This document shows positions 1 to 9,497 of a stretch of 64,000 nucleotides of DNA, in pieces (the first letter of the stretch is position 1; each line of letters begins with the position of its first letter). The notes under the pieces were generated by a model. The model was not told the origin of the DNA. It saw only the letters and a list, made by a program, of their open reading frames with translations, and made no database searches. The position numbers and the translations under genes were made by a program. This DNA comes from Bactericera cockerelli (taxonomy: Eukaryota; Arthropoda; Insecta; Hemiptera; Triozidae), in assembly GCA_024516035.1 (NCBI GenBank), contig CM044962.1, forward strand, positions 9,133,595-9,197,594, in the 5' to 3' direction.

Positions 1-238
1 AAAGCACTTGTACTCTCAAAATCCCCAAATCTCCCTTTCGACAGTCAAATCAAGTAACTCAATCAAAAGTATTGTTTACCCAAAAAAAAAAAATATATTT
101 TTTTATTTTTACAAAAATGACATATTTATAAAGGTGAGGTCCAACACATGCAACTTTGCACATTGGACCTCACCTAAACTTATATACAAACAAATAATGG
201 TAAAAATTAAAATACAAAATTAATATAAACGGGGAAAA

Positions 239-300
239 AATAAACAATGTATGTCCTAACTAAAGGGCGGGGTTATTGCCTATGGCAACCTCTTCCACCC
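239..300 (-). mobile_element. LINE 3' tail fragment
   Basis: On the minus strand it reads GGTTGGGTGGAAGAGGTTGCC ... CCGCCCTTTAGTTAGGACAT, the same 3' end seen at 12975, 30105 and 51730. Confidence 0.5.
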
Positions 301-414
301 AACCCTTAGGTTTCAAATCAAATGAAAGTAAGCGACTTTGCAAAGTGAGGTTCCATTTTAACTTTGAGCTTTGGTGCTGGACGGAATGGATGCTTCAAAA
401 TTGTTGTAAATTTG

Positions 415-674
415 GGGCGAAATTAATAGACGTTTTTATAATACCTCTATGGCGCTAAGTCTCGGATTGGGTACTGTCTAATGGCGAAATTAATAGACGA
501 ATTCTATAACTTAAGTCAATGCTAAGCGTCGGTTTTCCTTATCCTACACAATACGCAGTCCGTGACTTAGTGTCACAGAGGTATTACAAAAACGTCTATT
601 AACTTCTAGCGAAGACAGGGAAAACCGATGCTAAGCAATGGCTCAAGTTATCGATTTTGTCTATTAATTTCGGC
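415..674. mobile_element. PIF/Harbinger-type MITE inserted into another copy of itself
   Basis: An outer element has GGCGAAATTAATAGAC at its left end and GTCTATTAATTTCGGCC at its right end. A second copy in opposite orientation (about 482-615) interrupts it at an internal TAA. The intact family member at 36905-37033 provides the comparison. Confidence 0.65.
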
Positions 675-794
675 CTAAATCTTTTTTTTTTTAATGAATA
701 TTTATTTAAAGAGAGGTCTGTAACATTCAGAGTCCTTGCCCCTTTTTATGTTTATTGGGTTCCTAAAATTTTAATTCACCCTGTCAATACTCAC

Positions 795-2257
795 CACTGC
801 TGTAGCAATATTGGCCGCATACGAGAAGTCGGCGATCGTCATTTTCTTGCCCGCTATCCAGTCCCGGCCCTCCAAGAAGGAGTTGAGGGCCGCCATGGCC
901 TGGTCCAAATTGGGGCCCGTGTAGGCCGGGGCCGGGGTGCCGAATTTCAGGGGGTACTGAAAAAAAAAAGTTATCATTTTTGTGTTAATCACAATTTCAC
1001 AATCGTGATATCACAATGGTTACTTAAAACTCGCTTTACTAAATGTATGCAAGAGATCACAAATATCCTACAAGACATAAGAAAGACCTCTTTACCCCAG
1101 CTTATGTCAAACAAAAATCTTTCTACTATGAGGGCAAATGTCTTTATAATACTCTGCCAGATACATATAAGTCATTAGACTGGGACAACTTTAAGACTAA
1201 GACCAGTGACCTCTTGCTGGAAATATCGCCATATACCAAAGATGAATACTATCATCATTGGTCAAATGACCAAACATAAAAAACACTGCCAATTATAGAC
1301 ACAATACTTCCTCGTGATTGCTTCACATTGTAAACACGTGCCAATTTTGAGATTTTATAGAAAATTACTTGTATCTCCAAAACGGCTCAACCGATTTTCT
1401 TCAAATTTGTTTTATATGGTAGAATATCGTTTTTTCTACATTCTAAATTCTACAAAATATTCTGTATCGGCAAGTCGTGGTCCTTATTTTTTTACTTTTT
1501 TGTCCAAAATTTCGGATTTTCTGAAATATCAGAGTCAAATTATAATTAATTAAAAAATAAATATTAATAGTCTATGTAAAACAATAACATGCATATACAT
1601 ACAAAATTTCATTGAAATCGGGTGTACCGTTCACGAGATATAAGCGTTTAAGTAAAAAGTTAGTGGTCAGGCGCATGGTCTCTTTCACCCAGAACCGCTA
1701 GTATGAATTCGATAAATTTAAAATGGGACCATCTGCAGAATGTCTCCTAGATGTGTACAAAATTTCATCAAAATCGGTCGAGTAGTTTTTGAGATTTGCG
1801 CGTTACAAGGAATCGTTTTAACAGACAGACCGACAGACCGACAGACGGACACAAAACCAAATTTACTCAGTAGGTTATGAAACGTCCAGAAATGTGAAAA
1901 AAAATTGAAATCGGAGCAAAAAAATTTTTTTTTTACAAAAACGAACACAATACTTCCGATTTCTAATCTTAGAAATTTCTCGGAAGTAAAAGGAAAAAAC
2001 AATAGTAAAAATGATGTTCTGTAATTTTTATTTTTTGTATTATTGTATTTTATTGTATTGTACTGACCATTGGAATGCCTTCGTGGCGAAAATACCAAAT
2101 AAAAGTTATTCTTATCTTATCTTATCAAGCTACTAAGGTCAGTTTAAGAGGAGATTATGAGATTTGTAAGATTTTAGTAAGAAATCATTTTGGGTACTAG
2201 AAAAATGACTGGTATTTACATGAGGTTATTGGCCATCTCCTAAAAGAAGTTTGAACA

Positions 2258-2332
<75 letters not shown>

Positions 2333-2334
2333 CT

Positions 2335-2416
<82 letters not shown>

Positions 2417-4735
2417 TAACTCACTCACTCTCACACACACACACACACACACCCACACACACACACGCGCACACACTTTCATATTTGTTTGTGCAAACTC
2501 GCTTGGCTACTTAGGACCCAACCCACCGAACTGAAAGTTATAAATCCGCACCTTATTGAGCGAGCTACTGAGGTTAGACCTACCAAATACTTCTCGAGGA
2601 ACCTCTGGTCGATGTTGGACGTACCAAATATTTCTCGAGGAACCTCTGGTCGATGTTGGACGTACCAAATATTTCTCGAGGAACCTCTGGTTGACTACAG
2701 TGAGTTTGGACATACCAAATATTTCTCGAGGAACCTCTGGTCGATGTTGGACGTACCAAATATTTCTCGAGGAACCTCTGGTTGACTACAGTGAGTTTGG
2801 ACATACCAAATATTTCTCGAGGAACCTCTGGTTGACAGTTCCAAGCTCAAAGTCCAGCATCTGGTTCATCACGGCCCGATCTTCCACACTGTCCGGGATG
2901 AGGCCAGAGTCCTTCCCGTACTTCTCGGTCAGGTATCTCATGATGGCGCGGCTGAAATCAATAATAATAATATCGCCTTATTTATACTGCCCGATAAGGA
3001 CTATTAAAGTCCCACTATTCTAGCAGTAAGCCCAAGGCATATTATTATGTGGTAAAAATCCCAAATGGGAGGATAACTTGTCATGTCCCGGCTGGGTTTC
3101 GAACCCACAACCTCTGGAACCTCTAAATTCATAGAGTGCCGCCTTTACCACTGAGCTACCGGGACAGGATCTGTGTCCCGGTAGCTCAGTGGTAACAATC
3201 AAGTGAGATGGACACTCAGGCTGGGTGAGGTTCATGTGGGTAGCCGTGGTGGCACAATCACTCAAAGACAATATAATTATACTAGTGGTTCTGTGAACTG
3301 TAAACCTCACACAGATTCAACTATCGTACTATAAATGTTCAATCAAGTATGAGGACATCGAGACCTTTCATTCAATACCCTACTCGATAGGTTTTAATCA
3401 AAAAATATCAACCGGCCCTTTTTTTGGCCCTTTTTCGATTTTTTACCACAGTGCGGCCCCCTTAGCTTTCACGATCACCAAATTTTTACTACTGAACTCA
3501 AATATATTTTCTCAACCACAAAATTTCAAGAGCGTTGCTTGTTTTAAAAATAAAAAATTGTTTTCAGTTTTCACCAAAACGGCCCCCATTTGGCTCCGAG
3601 TGGCCCAATTAGGCCCAAAAACTATAGGTAAAATTTCAAGATCCCAATGAACATGTATATATACGGGGGGGGGGTAATATTAAATATTCATCATTTTATG
3701 TTGGTACCTATACATTTAAAAATGAAATATTGATGGACAAAATGAAAGTTTTGATTTGATTCGTCATATGCTCCTAGAAATTAAAAAAAAAATCAGTATA
3801 GTTCTGGGGGCCCTTGTCAATTATTAGTCTCCTTGTAAAGACAGTGGTAGAAGTACTGAGTCATTCCTCCACAGTCTGGCTACCATCGTTCACGATGACG
3901 CCACACTATGATGAATGAAAAGAAAGGGGGGAAAAGAGATGCTCACCTCTCCGTGAGTGTGAAGCCGTCATCCACTATGGTGGGAATCGTGTGCTGGGGA
4001 CTCAGCTGAAACAAACAAGTCCATGGTTATATCTGGTAATCCAGGTAGCGTAGGGATCCGTTGTTTCGAATCCCACCCAATGCATGAATTTTTCCTCATT
4101 AATTTGAGTTTGTGACCACATAATAATAAAACTCTGAGGGTAAGGTGGTAGAAAATGCTTTAAGCATTAACCTCGCCAGGTGGTTACCTTCCACTAAAGA
4201 GTGTTATTATTATTATGATTATATCACGACGAGGGTGTTACCCTTCATTCGCTGGAAACTCACAAACTAGCTCACCGTCGCTCTCCATAGGACTAAATTT
4301 AGAGTTTGTGATTGACACAAGGGGCCGAATTTCACTAGTCTCGTTGCAAAGTACGGGCAAACGGATAGTTCAAACAAAATTTTGAGAGTTCGTCCAAACG
4401 ATTTATCTTCGAAATATATTAAATTAAATTTGGTACCTCATTTTTTTTTTTTTTTTTGTTCAAACAAAATTTCGAGATTTCGTTTAAATGATTTCTTTTT
4501 GAAATATTAAGTTAAATTTGGAACCTCATTTTTTTTTTTTTTAGAAAATTACAAAAGCAAGTCTCATTTCTGATCCATCACCACTCTCACTCACCTTAGT
4601 GAACTCCGGCTTCGCCTGGTCTCCCGCCATAATGTTGACCTCTATGAAGTTGGGGGTTAAATTAAGCGCCGCCATGAGCAGCAGAACCGCCCGGCAGGGG
4701 GGGCTGATATCGATGGCGTACAGGTCGATCGCCAT
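795..4735 (-). CDS. Glutathione S-transferase, delta/epsilon-like, four exons (3' end missing)
   Basis: Cytosolic GST, which conjugates glutathione to electrophiles in detoxification. Exons, reading leftwards: 4735-4595 (ATG at 4735, sequence MAIDLYAIDISPPCRAV), 4005-3947, 2951-2807 and 956-795. All junctions are GT-AG, and the phases agree (141+59+145+162 nt, phases 0, 2, 0, 0). The SPPCRAV motif near residue 11 fits the catalytic serine region of insect delta GSTs. Exon 2 gives HTIPTIVDDGFTLTES, which continues in exon 3 as RAIMRYL, the glutathione-binding stretch. Exon 4 carries FLEGRDWIAGKKMTIADFS of the C-terminal helical domain. The 169 visible residues end at a GTGAGT donor (794-789), so about 45 residues should lie on an exon left of the window. 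An in-frame methionine five codons upstream is possible, but MAIDLY fits the family start. The exon 3 end is part of a minisatellite. Assignment is secure at family level; the class is inferred. Confidence 0.9.
1030..2136 (+). mobile_element. 5'-truncated LINE relic with 3' untranslated region
   Basis: An open frame at 1043-1279 encodes the typical C-terminal stretch of a non-LTR polyprotein (HKYPTRHKKDL, then LYNTLPDTYKSL, FKTKTSDLLLE). About 850 bp of noncoding sequence follows, including the phrase AAATTTCATCAAAATCGGTC. It ends with AAATAAAAG and a short (CTTAT)n tail. The 5' part of the element is absent. Confidence 0.6.
2257..2475 (+). repeat. (TC)n followed by (AC)n microsatellite
   Basis: About 150 bp of TC dinucleotides with a few interruptions pass into about 65 bp of AC dinucleotides. 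The long Leu-Ser and Arg-Glu frames here are by-products of the repeat. Confidence 0.95.
2581..2850 (-). repeat. Minisatellite made from the GST exon 3 / intron junction
   Basis: TACCAAATA starts recur at 2581, 2622, 2663, 2713, 2754 and 2804, giving units of 41, 41, 50, 41 and 50 bp. On the gene strand each unit reads AACCAGAGGTTCCTCGAGAA or a one-base variant, then ATATTTG and a GTATGT or GTACGT donor. The rightmost unit is the real exon 3 end. Confidence 0.9.
2958..3167 (-). mobile_element. tRNA-derived SINE, family A, full length
   Basis: The head on the minus strand is GTCCCGGTAGCTCAGTGGTA (A box) with GGTTCGAAACC (B box). The body is about 120 bp and the tail is (ATT)n, which ends 6 bp from the GST exon 3 acceptor. 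The family name is mine. Confidence 0.85.
3173..3260 (+). mobile_element. Truncated family A head fused to a SINE central block
   Basis: The first 21 bp of family A restart in the opposite direction, forming an inverted repeat with the neighbour. They then jump to AGGCTGGGTGAGGTTCATGT, the central block of family D. Confidence 0.5.
3300..3946. other. GST intron without recognised gene
   Basis: AT-rich sequence with several GGCCC motifs (3410-3620), then a dispersed repeat at 3785-3905 (CCCTTGTCAATTATTAGTCT ... CATCGTTCACGATGACG) that recurs at 10335 and 24840. Confidence 0.5.
4032..4215 (+). mobile_element. tRNA-derived SINE, family B, 5'-truncated
   Basis: It starts inside the tRNA-like head (TCTGGTAATCCAGGTAGCG), keeps the B box and runs to the (ATT)n tail. 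Confidence 0.8.
4218..4330 (-). mobile_element. 3' fragment of the 5S-headed / D-type SINE
   Basis: It contains ATCACGACGAGGGTGTTACC and the block reading as GTTTGTGAGTTTCCAGCG on the minus strand, as in the SINE 3' parts at 8830 and 50610. Confidence 0.5.
4374..4545. repeat. Two-unit tandem repeat ending in poly(T)
   Basis: CAAACAAAATTTTGAGAGTT ... ACCTCA(T)n occurs at 4374-4457 and again, slightly diverged, at 4459-4545. Confidence 0.6.
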
Positions 4736-4854
4736 TTTGTTATAAGTCAACTCGTAAATCAGATAATGAAATCAGGTAAAAGTACCTTGATCTGTGAATT
4801 CTAAAAGGAAGTCAGGAATAGATAAAAATTATACCAAAAAAAAAAAAAAAAGTT

Positions 4855-4995
4855 ATCATATTTGTGTTAATCACTTTCGTGATGTCACAACTTCTCAAAA
4901 TCGCTTTACTAAATCTACGATGAAACCGGGACTTGAACCACCGATCTCCAGGTTACAAGTCCGCCGCCTTATCGATCAAGCTACTGAAGTCGGAT
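4855..4995 (-). mobile_element. tRNA-derived SINE, family E
   Basis: The minus-strand head has CTCAGTAGCTTGATCGATAA (A box), AGTCCGCC-type anticodon arm sequence and GGTTCAAGTCC (B box). The short 3' part ends in an A/T tract. Confidence 0.7.
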
Positions 4996-5117
4996 TATAC
5001 CATGCTTAAGGCATAATCTAAAAGTTAAACACATGGACTTTGCTTCCGAGATTATCTAATATTATGTATCGGAAGTAATAATATGTACTATGTTTTTTTG
5101 TATTCAAAAATAATGAA

Positions 5118-5312
5118 AATATCGCATTGTTTATACTGCCCGACCAAAACTAATAAGTCTCATCATTCCAGCAGTAAGTCCAAGACTTCTTATTATGTGT
5201 TCAAAATCCCAAATGGGAGGATAACTGGATTAACTGGTCATGTACGAGTTGGCTTTCGAATCCGCGACTCCTAGATTACCAGACAGATGCCTTGACCACT
5301 GAACTAGTTCCG
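5118..5312 (-). mobile_element. SINE family A, diverged
   Basis: The body (GCCCGACCAAAACTAATAAG ... AATCCCAAATGGGAGG) and a degraded tRNA-like head are both recognisable. Confidence 0.7.
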
Positions 5313-5376
5313 TTTTCAAATTTCTGATTATTCTCTGGACCTGACGAAAAACCACTTGAGCAAATTTGGTTTTATA

Positions 5377-6131
5377 CAGGGTGTTTCAGAAAGGTGTGTC
5401 TTTATTTTAACCACGTGTTATATGGACCATTTTAGGGGGGGCCAAGTCTATAACAAAAAGGGCGAAAGTGTGCTTCCTTCATAAGGGATATATGCCTCTA
5501 AAGGTTATTTAAAAAATTTAAGATTTTGAATTACGCCTTACCTGTTACAGTTATTGAAACGCGGAAAAAATCGACTGCCAATACAAAATAACGCCGTTAT
5601 TTTGACGTGGAAATCAAGGTCATTGTAGTCTCAGGGGTGGCCACAGGAGGGTTAAGTGTATCTCCCTTATGAAGCACTTTCGCCCTTTTTGTTATAGACT
5701 TGACCCCCCCCCTCCCTAAAATGGTCCATTCATAACACGTGGTCAGCCAGCCTCCGTGGCGTAATGGTTGTGACTACTGCCCGTAGTCCAGAGGTCATGA
5801 GTTCGACTCCCGGTTGGGGCAGACTTTTCGAAGAAAATTCTGTTCCATCCAAACACGTGAGGCTGAAATTTCCAGCCCTACCCAGGCTGGGTAAGGTGAA
5901 TGTGTGTAGCTGGTACGATTCCCAGTGAATGGAGGGTAAAACCCCCGTCCTGACTATCTATCTCAGTCAGGACGTTAAAACCGAATAGAATCAACTGGTC
6001 ACAATAGATATAATTAGGTTGCAGTGTTAATTGTAAGGGTTTCACTGAAAACCCTGCAACCAGGTCAGATGATAATAATAATAATAATAACACGTGGTCA
6101 AACTAAAGGTACACTTTTCTGAAACACCGTG
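5377..6131. mobile_element. Tc1/mariner-type MITE carrying a nested SINE
   Basis: The ends are CAGGGTGTTTCAGAAA at 5377 and the inverted TTTCTGAAACACCGTG ending at 6131, flanked by TA on both sides. Longer inner inverted blocks are present (ACCACGTGTTAT..., and GGACCATTTTAGGG against CCCTAAAATGGTCC). It has no open frame of its own. Confidence 0.75.
5746..6087 (+). mobile_element. tRNA-derived SINE, family D, full length with target duplication
   Basis: The head GCCTCCGTGGCGTAATGG and B box AGTTCGACTCC are followed by the central GGCTGGGTAAGGT block and an (ATA)n tail. The 13-bp duplication TAACACGTGGTCA at 5733-5745 and 6088-6100 shows insertion into the MITE. Confidence 0.88.
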
Positions 6132-6755
6132 TATATCTTGTTTGGTCTTCTTTTTAATTTATTGGAACGCACTAATATCACAAATTAAATAGAACGGATT
6201 TCAGCGAAAATCTGTACACATTATAGGAGACGTGTTGGCGTACATTCATTAACTTCGAACCAGCGGATTTTCAATTGGAAAACCTTGCGCCTGACCTCTA
6301 ACTTTTCACTTAAACGCTTAGGTATCTTGATGTAAATGCATGAATCACCCTATTTTGTTGAAATTTCGTATGTGAATGAACAATAGCGTTTCTCATATAA
6401 ATTATGTAAACAAAATTGAATGAATTATTATGTTCAGCTCTGATATGAAAAAAAATCCGAAAATTAGATTTGTGTATTTTGAATATACCAATTTAAAGGC
6501 AATGCAAATTCGGACCGACTTATCGCGAAACTCACCAACTGGTTTGCACTGCTTGCAGCAATTCTTGAGCTTAAGTGAAGTTAACTGAGTACGCCGGGTA
6601 GCTAAGTACCAATATAATCCACGTCATTAAGCGGTAGTTTCACAGGGAAACGCCTTCCTTCCAGAAACGACTGGTACTATTAAGAAAAACATAGTTTTTA
6701 TTCAGCTCAATTAGCGCGCGATTGGCTCATTGATACAGTGATGCGCGGAAGGTGG
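6132..6755. other. No gene seen; degraded LINE-like 3' sequence
   Basis: Parts of 6240-6420 resemble the noncoding region at 1600-1690 on the opposite strand. Nothing else is recognisable. Confidence 0.4.
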
Positions 6756-6759
6756 AAAG

Positions 6760-6895
6760 TTCAGGGTTCGAACTTTAGTTGGGACATATATTATGTATAT
6801 ATTCTCTTATATTGTATATTAATTTCTAATTATCTGATGTGTTGTATATAATATGTCCAATTAATAAAGTGATGACACAGCACCTAAATCAAGTT
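6760..6895 (+). mobile_element. LINE 3' tail fragment
   Basis: AGTTGGGACATATATTATGT ... ATAATATGTCCAATTAATAA matches the tail at 13020-13140. Confidence 0.5.
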
Positions 6896-6927
6896 TTTTT
6901 TACTATTGTGTTACTCCTCACCCATCC

Positions 6928-7050
6928 TGCCATTTGGGATATTGAACACATAATAATCCGTCTTTAGCTTACTGCTGCAATAATGGGACTTATTAGTCCT
7001 AATCGGGTAGTATAAATAGGGCTATAATACTATTATTTTTGGCTATATTA
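6928..7050 (+). mobile_element. SINE family A, 3' part
   Basis: CCATTTGGGATATTGAACAC through TAATCGGGTAGTATAAATAG; the tRNA-like head is missing. Confidence 0.65.
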
Positions 7051-7426
7051 CTATTATTTTTTTCCGTTGATCAATCAAGCTTTCTGGTTGGGTGTAAATA
7101 CCCAAACCCTTAAGTTTTCTGTACAAACAAAATCAGGAAAATTTTAAATAACAAAAAAGTTGTGTCAAATCATCAAGCTTGCCGGGATGCGAACGCTCGT
7201 CAAGTAGCACTCGCCAACGGCCTATATTACCACCAAACAGAAGTTTAATGTATTTCGTTTTATTGTTTTATAATTTAAGTAGGAAAAAAGTATCAATAGG
7301 AACCTATTTAAACTAACTATCAACAGAAAGAGCAAGTGGGAAAATAATTGTGCCAGTGAGTGTAGGATGTTTTAATTTTGTGCAGGTGAAGGTACAAAAG
7401 GAAGGTACAAGGCACAAAAGGTGAAG

Positions 7427-7636
7427 GTGCACTGGTAGTCAAGTGGTTAACACGCTGGTCTGGTAGGTAATTCAGGTAGCGTAGGGATCCGTTGGTTCGA
7501 ATCCCACCCAGTGCACGAATTTTTCCTCATTAATCTGAGTTTGTGACCACATAATAATAAAACTGAGGGTTAGGCGGTAGAAAATGCTTTGAGCATTAAC
7601 CTCGCCTGGTGGTTACCTTCCACTAAAGAGAATTAT
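7427..7636 (+). mobile_element. SINE family B, full length
   Basis: The head GTGCACTGGTAGTCAAGTGG, B box GGTTCGAATCC, conserved body ending CCTTCCACTAAAGAG and (ATT)n tail are all present. Confidence 0.88.
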
Positions 7637-7854
7637 TATTATAAGGTACAAAGAGAACACGTATTGATGGCAGGAATCATGAAACAATTTCATCTTGAAT
7701 TACAGGTATTTATGTATACGAGCATAAATATGTACGTATGTATACGTTTGTATGAATTTAAAATACCATCCCACCTAATATGTTTAATATGATTGACGAG
7801 ATATAGGGTGGGTCATTCAAAAGTTTGTTGGTGATATATTAGCACCCAAGGTAC

Positions 7855-8180
7855 ATGCGTCCGTAGCGTAACGGTTGTGACTACTGCCCGTAGTCCAGAG
7901 ATTCTTAGTTGGGGCAGACTTTTCTAAGAAAATTCTGTTCCCTCCAAACACGAGGCTCACATTTCCGGCCCTACTCAGGCTATGTGAGGTTAATGTGGGT
8001 AGCTGGTACGATTCCCAGCGAATGGAGCGTAAAACCCCAGTCTTGACTATCTCATATCGGGACGTTAATGAAATAGAATCAATGGTCATAAAAGGAGCCT
8101 AGACATTGGATCTGGGAGTCCATATAATCCTCTCACAATGGTGAGAGGACCACCGTGATTAAGTCATCTGTGACTATCTC
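7855..8180 (+). mobile_element. SINE family D
   Basis: The CCGTAGCGTAACGGTTGTGA head has a damaged B box. The central GGCTATGTGAGGTTAATGTG block and 3' part are present. Confidence 0.75.
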
Positions 8181-8820
8181 ATTTATTGTTATTTATGGCT
8201 ATGTACGAGTTCGGTGCGACAAATAAAAAAATGTTTGAGTTGGGTCCGTTCTTAAAGTAAAAAAAGAAGGTCCCACGACTTGCCGATACGGATTTCTTGT
8301 AGAATCTATAATGTAAAAAAACGTTTTTCTATAATATTAAACCAATTCGAGGAGAATCGGTTTAAATACAAGTGATTCAGTAAAAAAATCTCTGATTCTA
8401 GCGATGTTCACGAGGAAGTACCTATGTTTTTACCTTCAATTCAGCCAAGGTTGAAAAATAACCGCACTTAAGTCTAATAACACCCTATTTGTATAATTTT
8501 GACATGCCATAATTTTGTATGATTGCAATTCTTGATGAGGAAGAACAGAGTATGTTATGTAAAGTTTTAATTTAACCGTGATTTGTTTTAACAACTGTCT
8601 TAACAATTACAAGTAGAATAATTAATTGTTTTGATGCATTGGAGTCTACATTGTAGGTTGAACTTGTCATGTAGGATGTAGGTTAGGACAGAGTTTTTAA
8701 GTACTGTGCGTGTGAAGCCTGAAACTCAAGACTGTGAAGCGCTAACATGTTTGACATGCTACTAAAAAAAATTGTAATTTTTATTTTTATTTTTTCGAAG
8801 TCTGGTGTTGCATCGTCTTT
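8181..8820. other. No gene seen; LINE-like noncoding relic
   Basis: 8230-8420 matches, in reverse, the noncoding part of the LINE relic at 1310-1480. The rest is featureless AT-rich DNA. Confidence 0.4.
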
Positions 8821-8824
8821 CATC

Positions 8825-9060
8825 TAAAGGGTGATATCACGACGGGGGTTATACTTTCCATTCGCTGGAAACTCACAAACCAGCTACTCACTCTAACCTC
8901 ACCGAGTCTGAGTGGTGCCGAGAATAGGCAGCATCACGAGGGTTCGATTGAATGGTCACCCCCATTAAACTTCTAACCTCGCTAAACGATGCTTAACTTC
9001 AGTGACAGAACGAGAACTGGTGTAATCAACATGATGCTGACTGGTTAACAATTTAATTGT
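8825..9060 (-). mobile_element. 5S rRNA-derived SINE, diverged
   Basis: The reverse strand shows the same order as the copy at 29430: a 5S-like head near 8965-9040 (matching AGTTAAGCATCG and GGGGGTGACC) and a 3' part at 8830-8890 with GTTTGTGAGTTTCCAGCG. Confidence 0.55.
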
Positions 9061-9074
9061 TAATTTTGTATTTT

Positions 9075-9260
9075 TTTTTTTTTTTAAAGATGAGTGTTTC
9101 ACAGCTTTTTTTTATTTCGTAGACATGAAACAGGAGCTACTGTAGACGCTTGTGGTCTGTGTTGTAGCCTGCCCATCCCGTAGTATGCCTCCTCTCTGAT
9201 GGGCGAGAAGTGACACAATACTTCCCATTTAGGTGCTGGGTCGACACTTTATTTTACACG
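9075..9260 (-). mobile_element. SINE family F, 3' part
   Basis: The minus strand matches the 3' half of the full copy at 23993 (TCACTTCTCGCCCATCAGAG and CATACTACGGGATGGGCAGG). Confidence 0.65.
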
Positions 9261-9273
9261 TATGAGACGGCGT

Positions 9274-9333
9274 GCCCACCGGTGGGTCACGTTTTTTTTT
9301 CAATTTCCCTTGTAACGTGACCCACCGGTAGGC
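9274..9333. repeat. 20-bp inverted repeat (hairpin)
   Basis: Arms 9274-9293 and 9314-9333 match at 19 of 20 positions around a 20-nt loop, and contain ACCGGT and GTGACCC. It lies upstream of the first visible COPE exon. Confidence 0.8.
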
Positions 9334-9497
9334 CCAGATAATGCTATTATTAATATATTTTTGTACTCGCCCGTCCCAATTTTTTTTTTGTTGTTGTCAT
9401 ATTTGGAACACATACCCTAATTTGAAGCCGTCCCAGCGTACAAACTATAGAAAATAGGACCCGTCTCATACGTGTTAATATTAATTTTATGTTTCAG

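Noticed and set aside
2197..2514. Leu-Ser and Arg-Glu repeat frames
   Set aside because: Pure translation of the TC/AC microsatellite.
3119..3200. True tRNA genes at the many A-box/B-box sequences
   Set aside because: The heads lack a full cloverleaf acceptor pairing, are followed by conserved SINE bodies with (ATT)n or poly(A) tails, and occur in many diverged copies.
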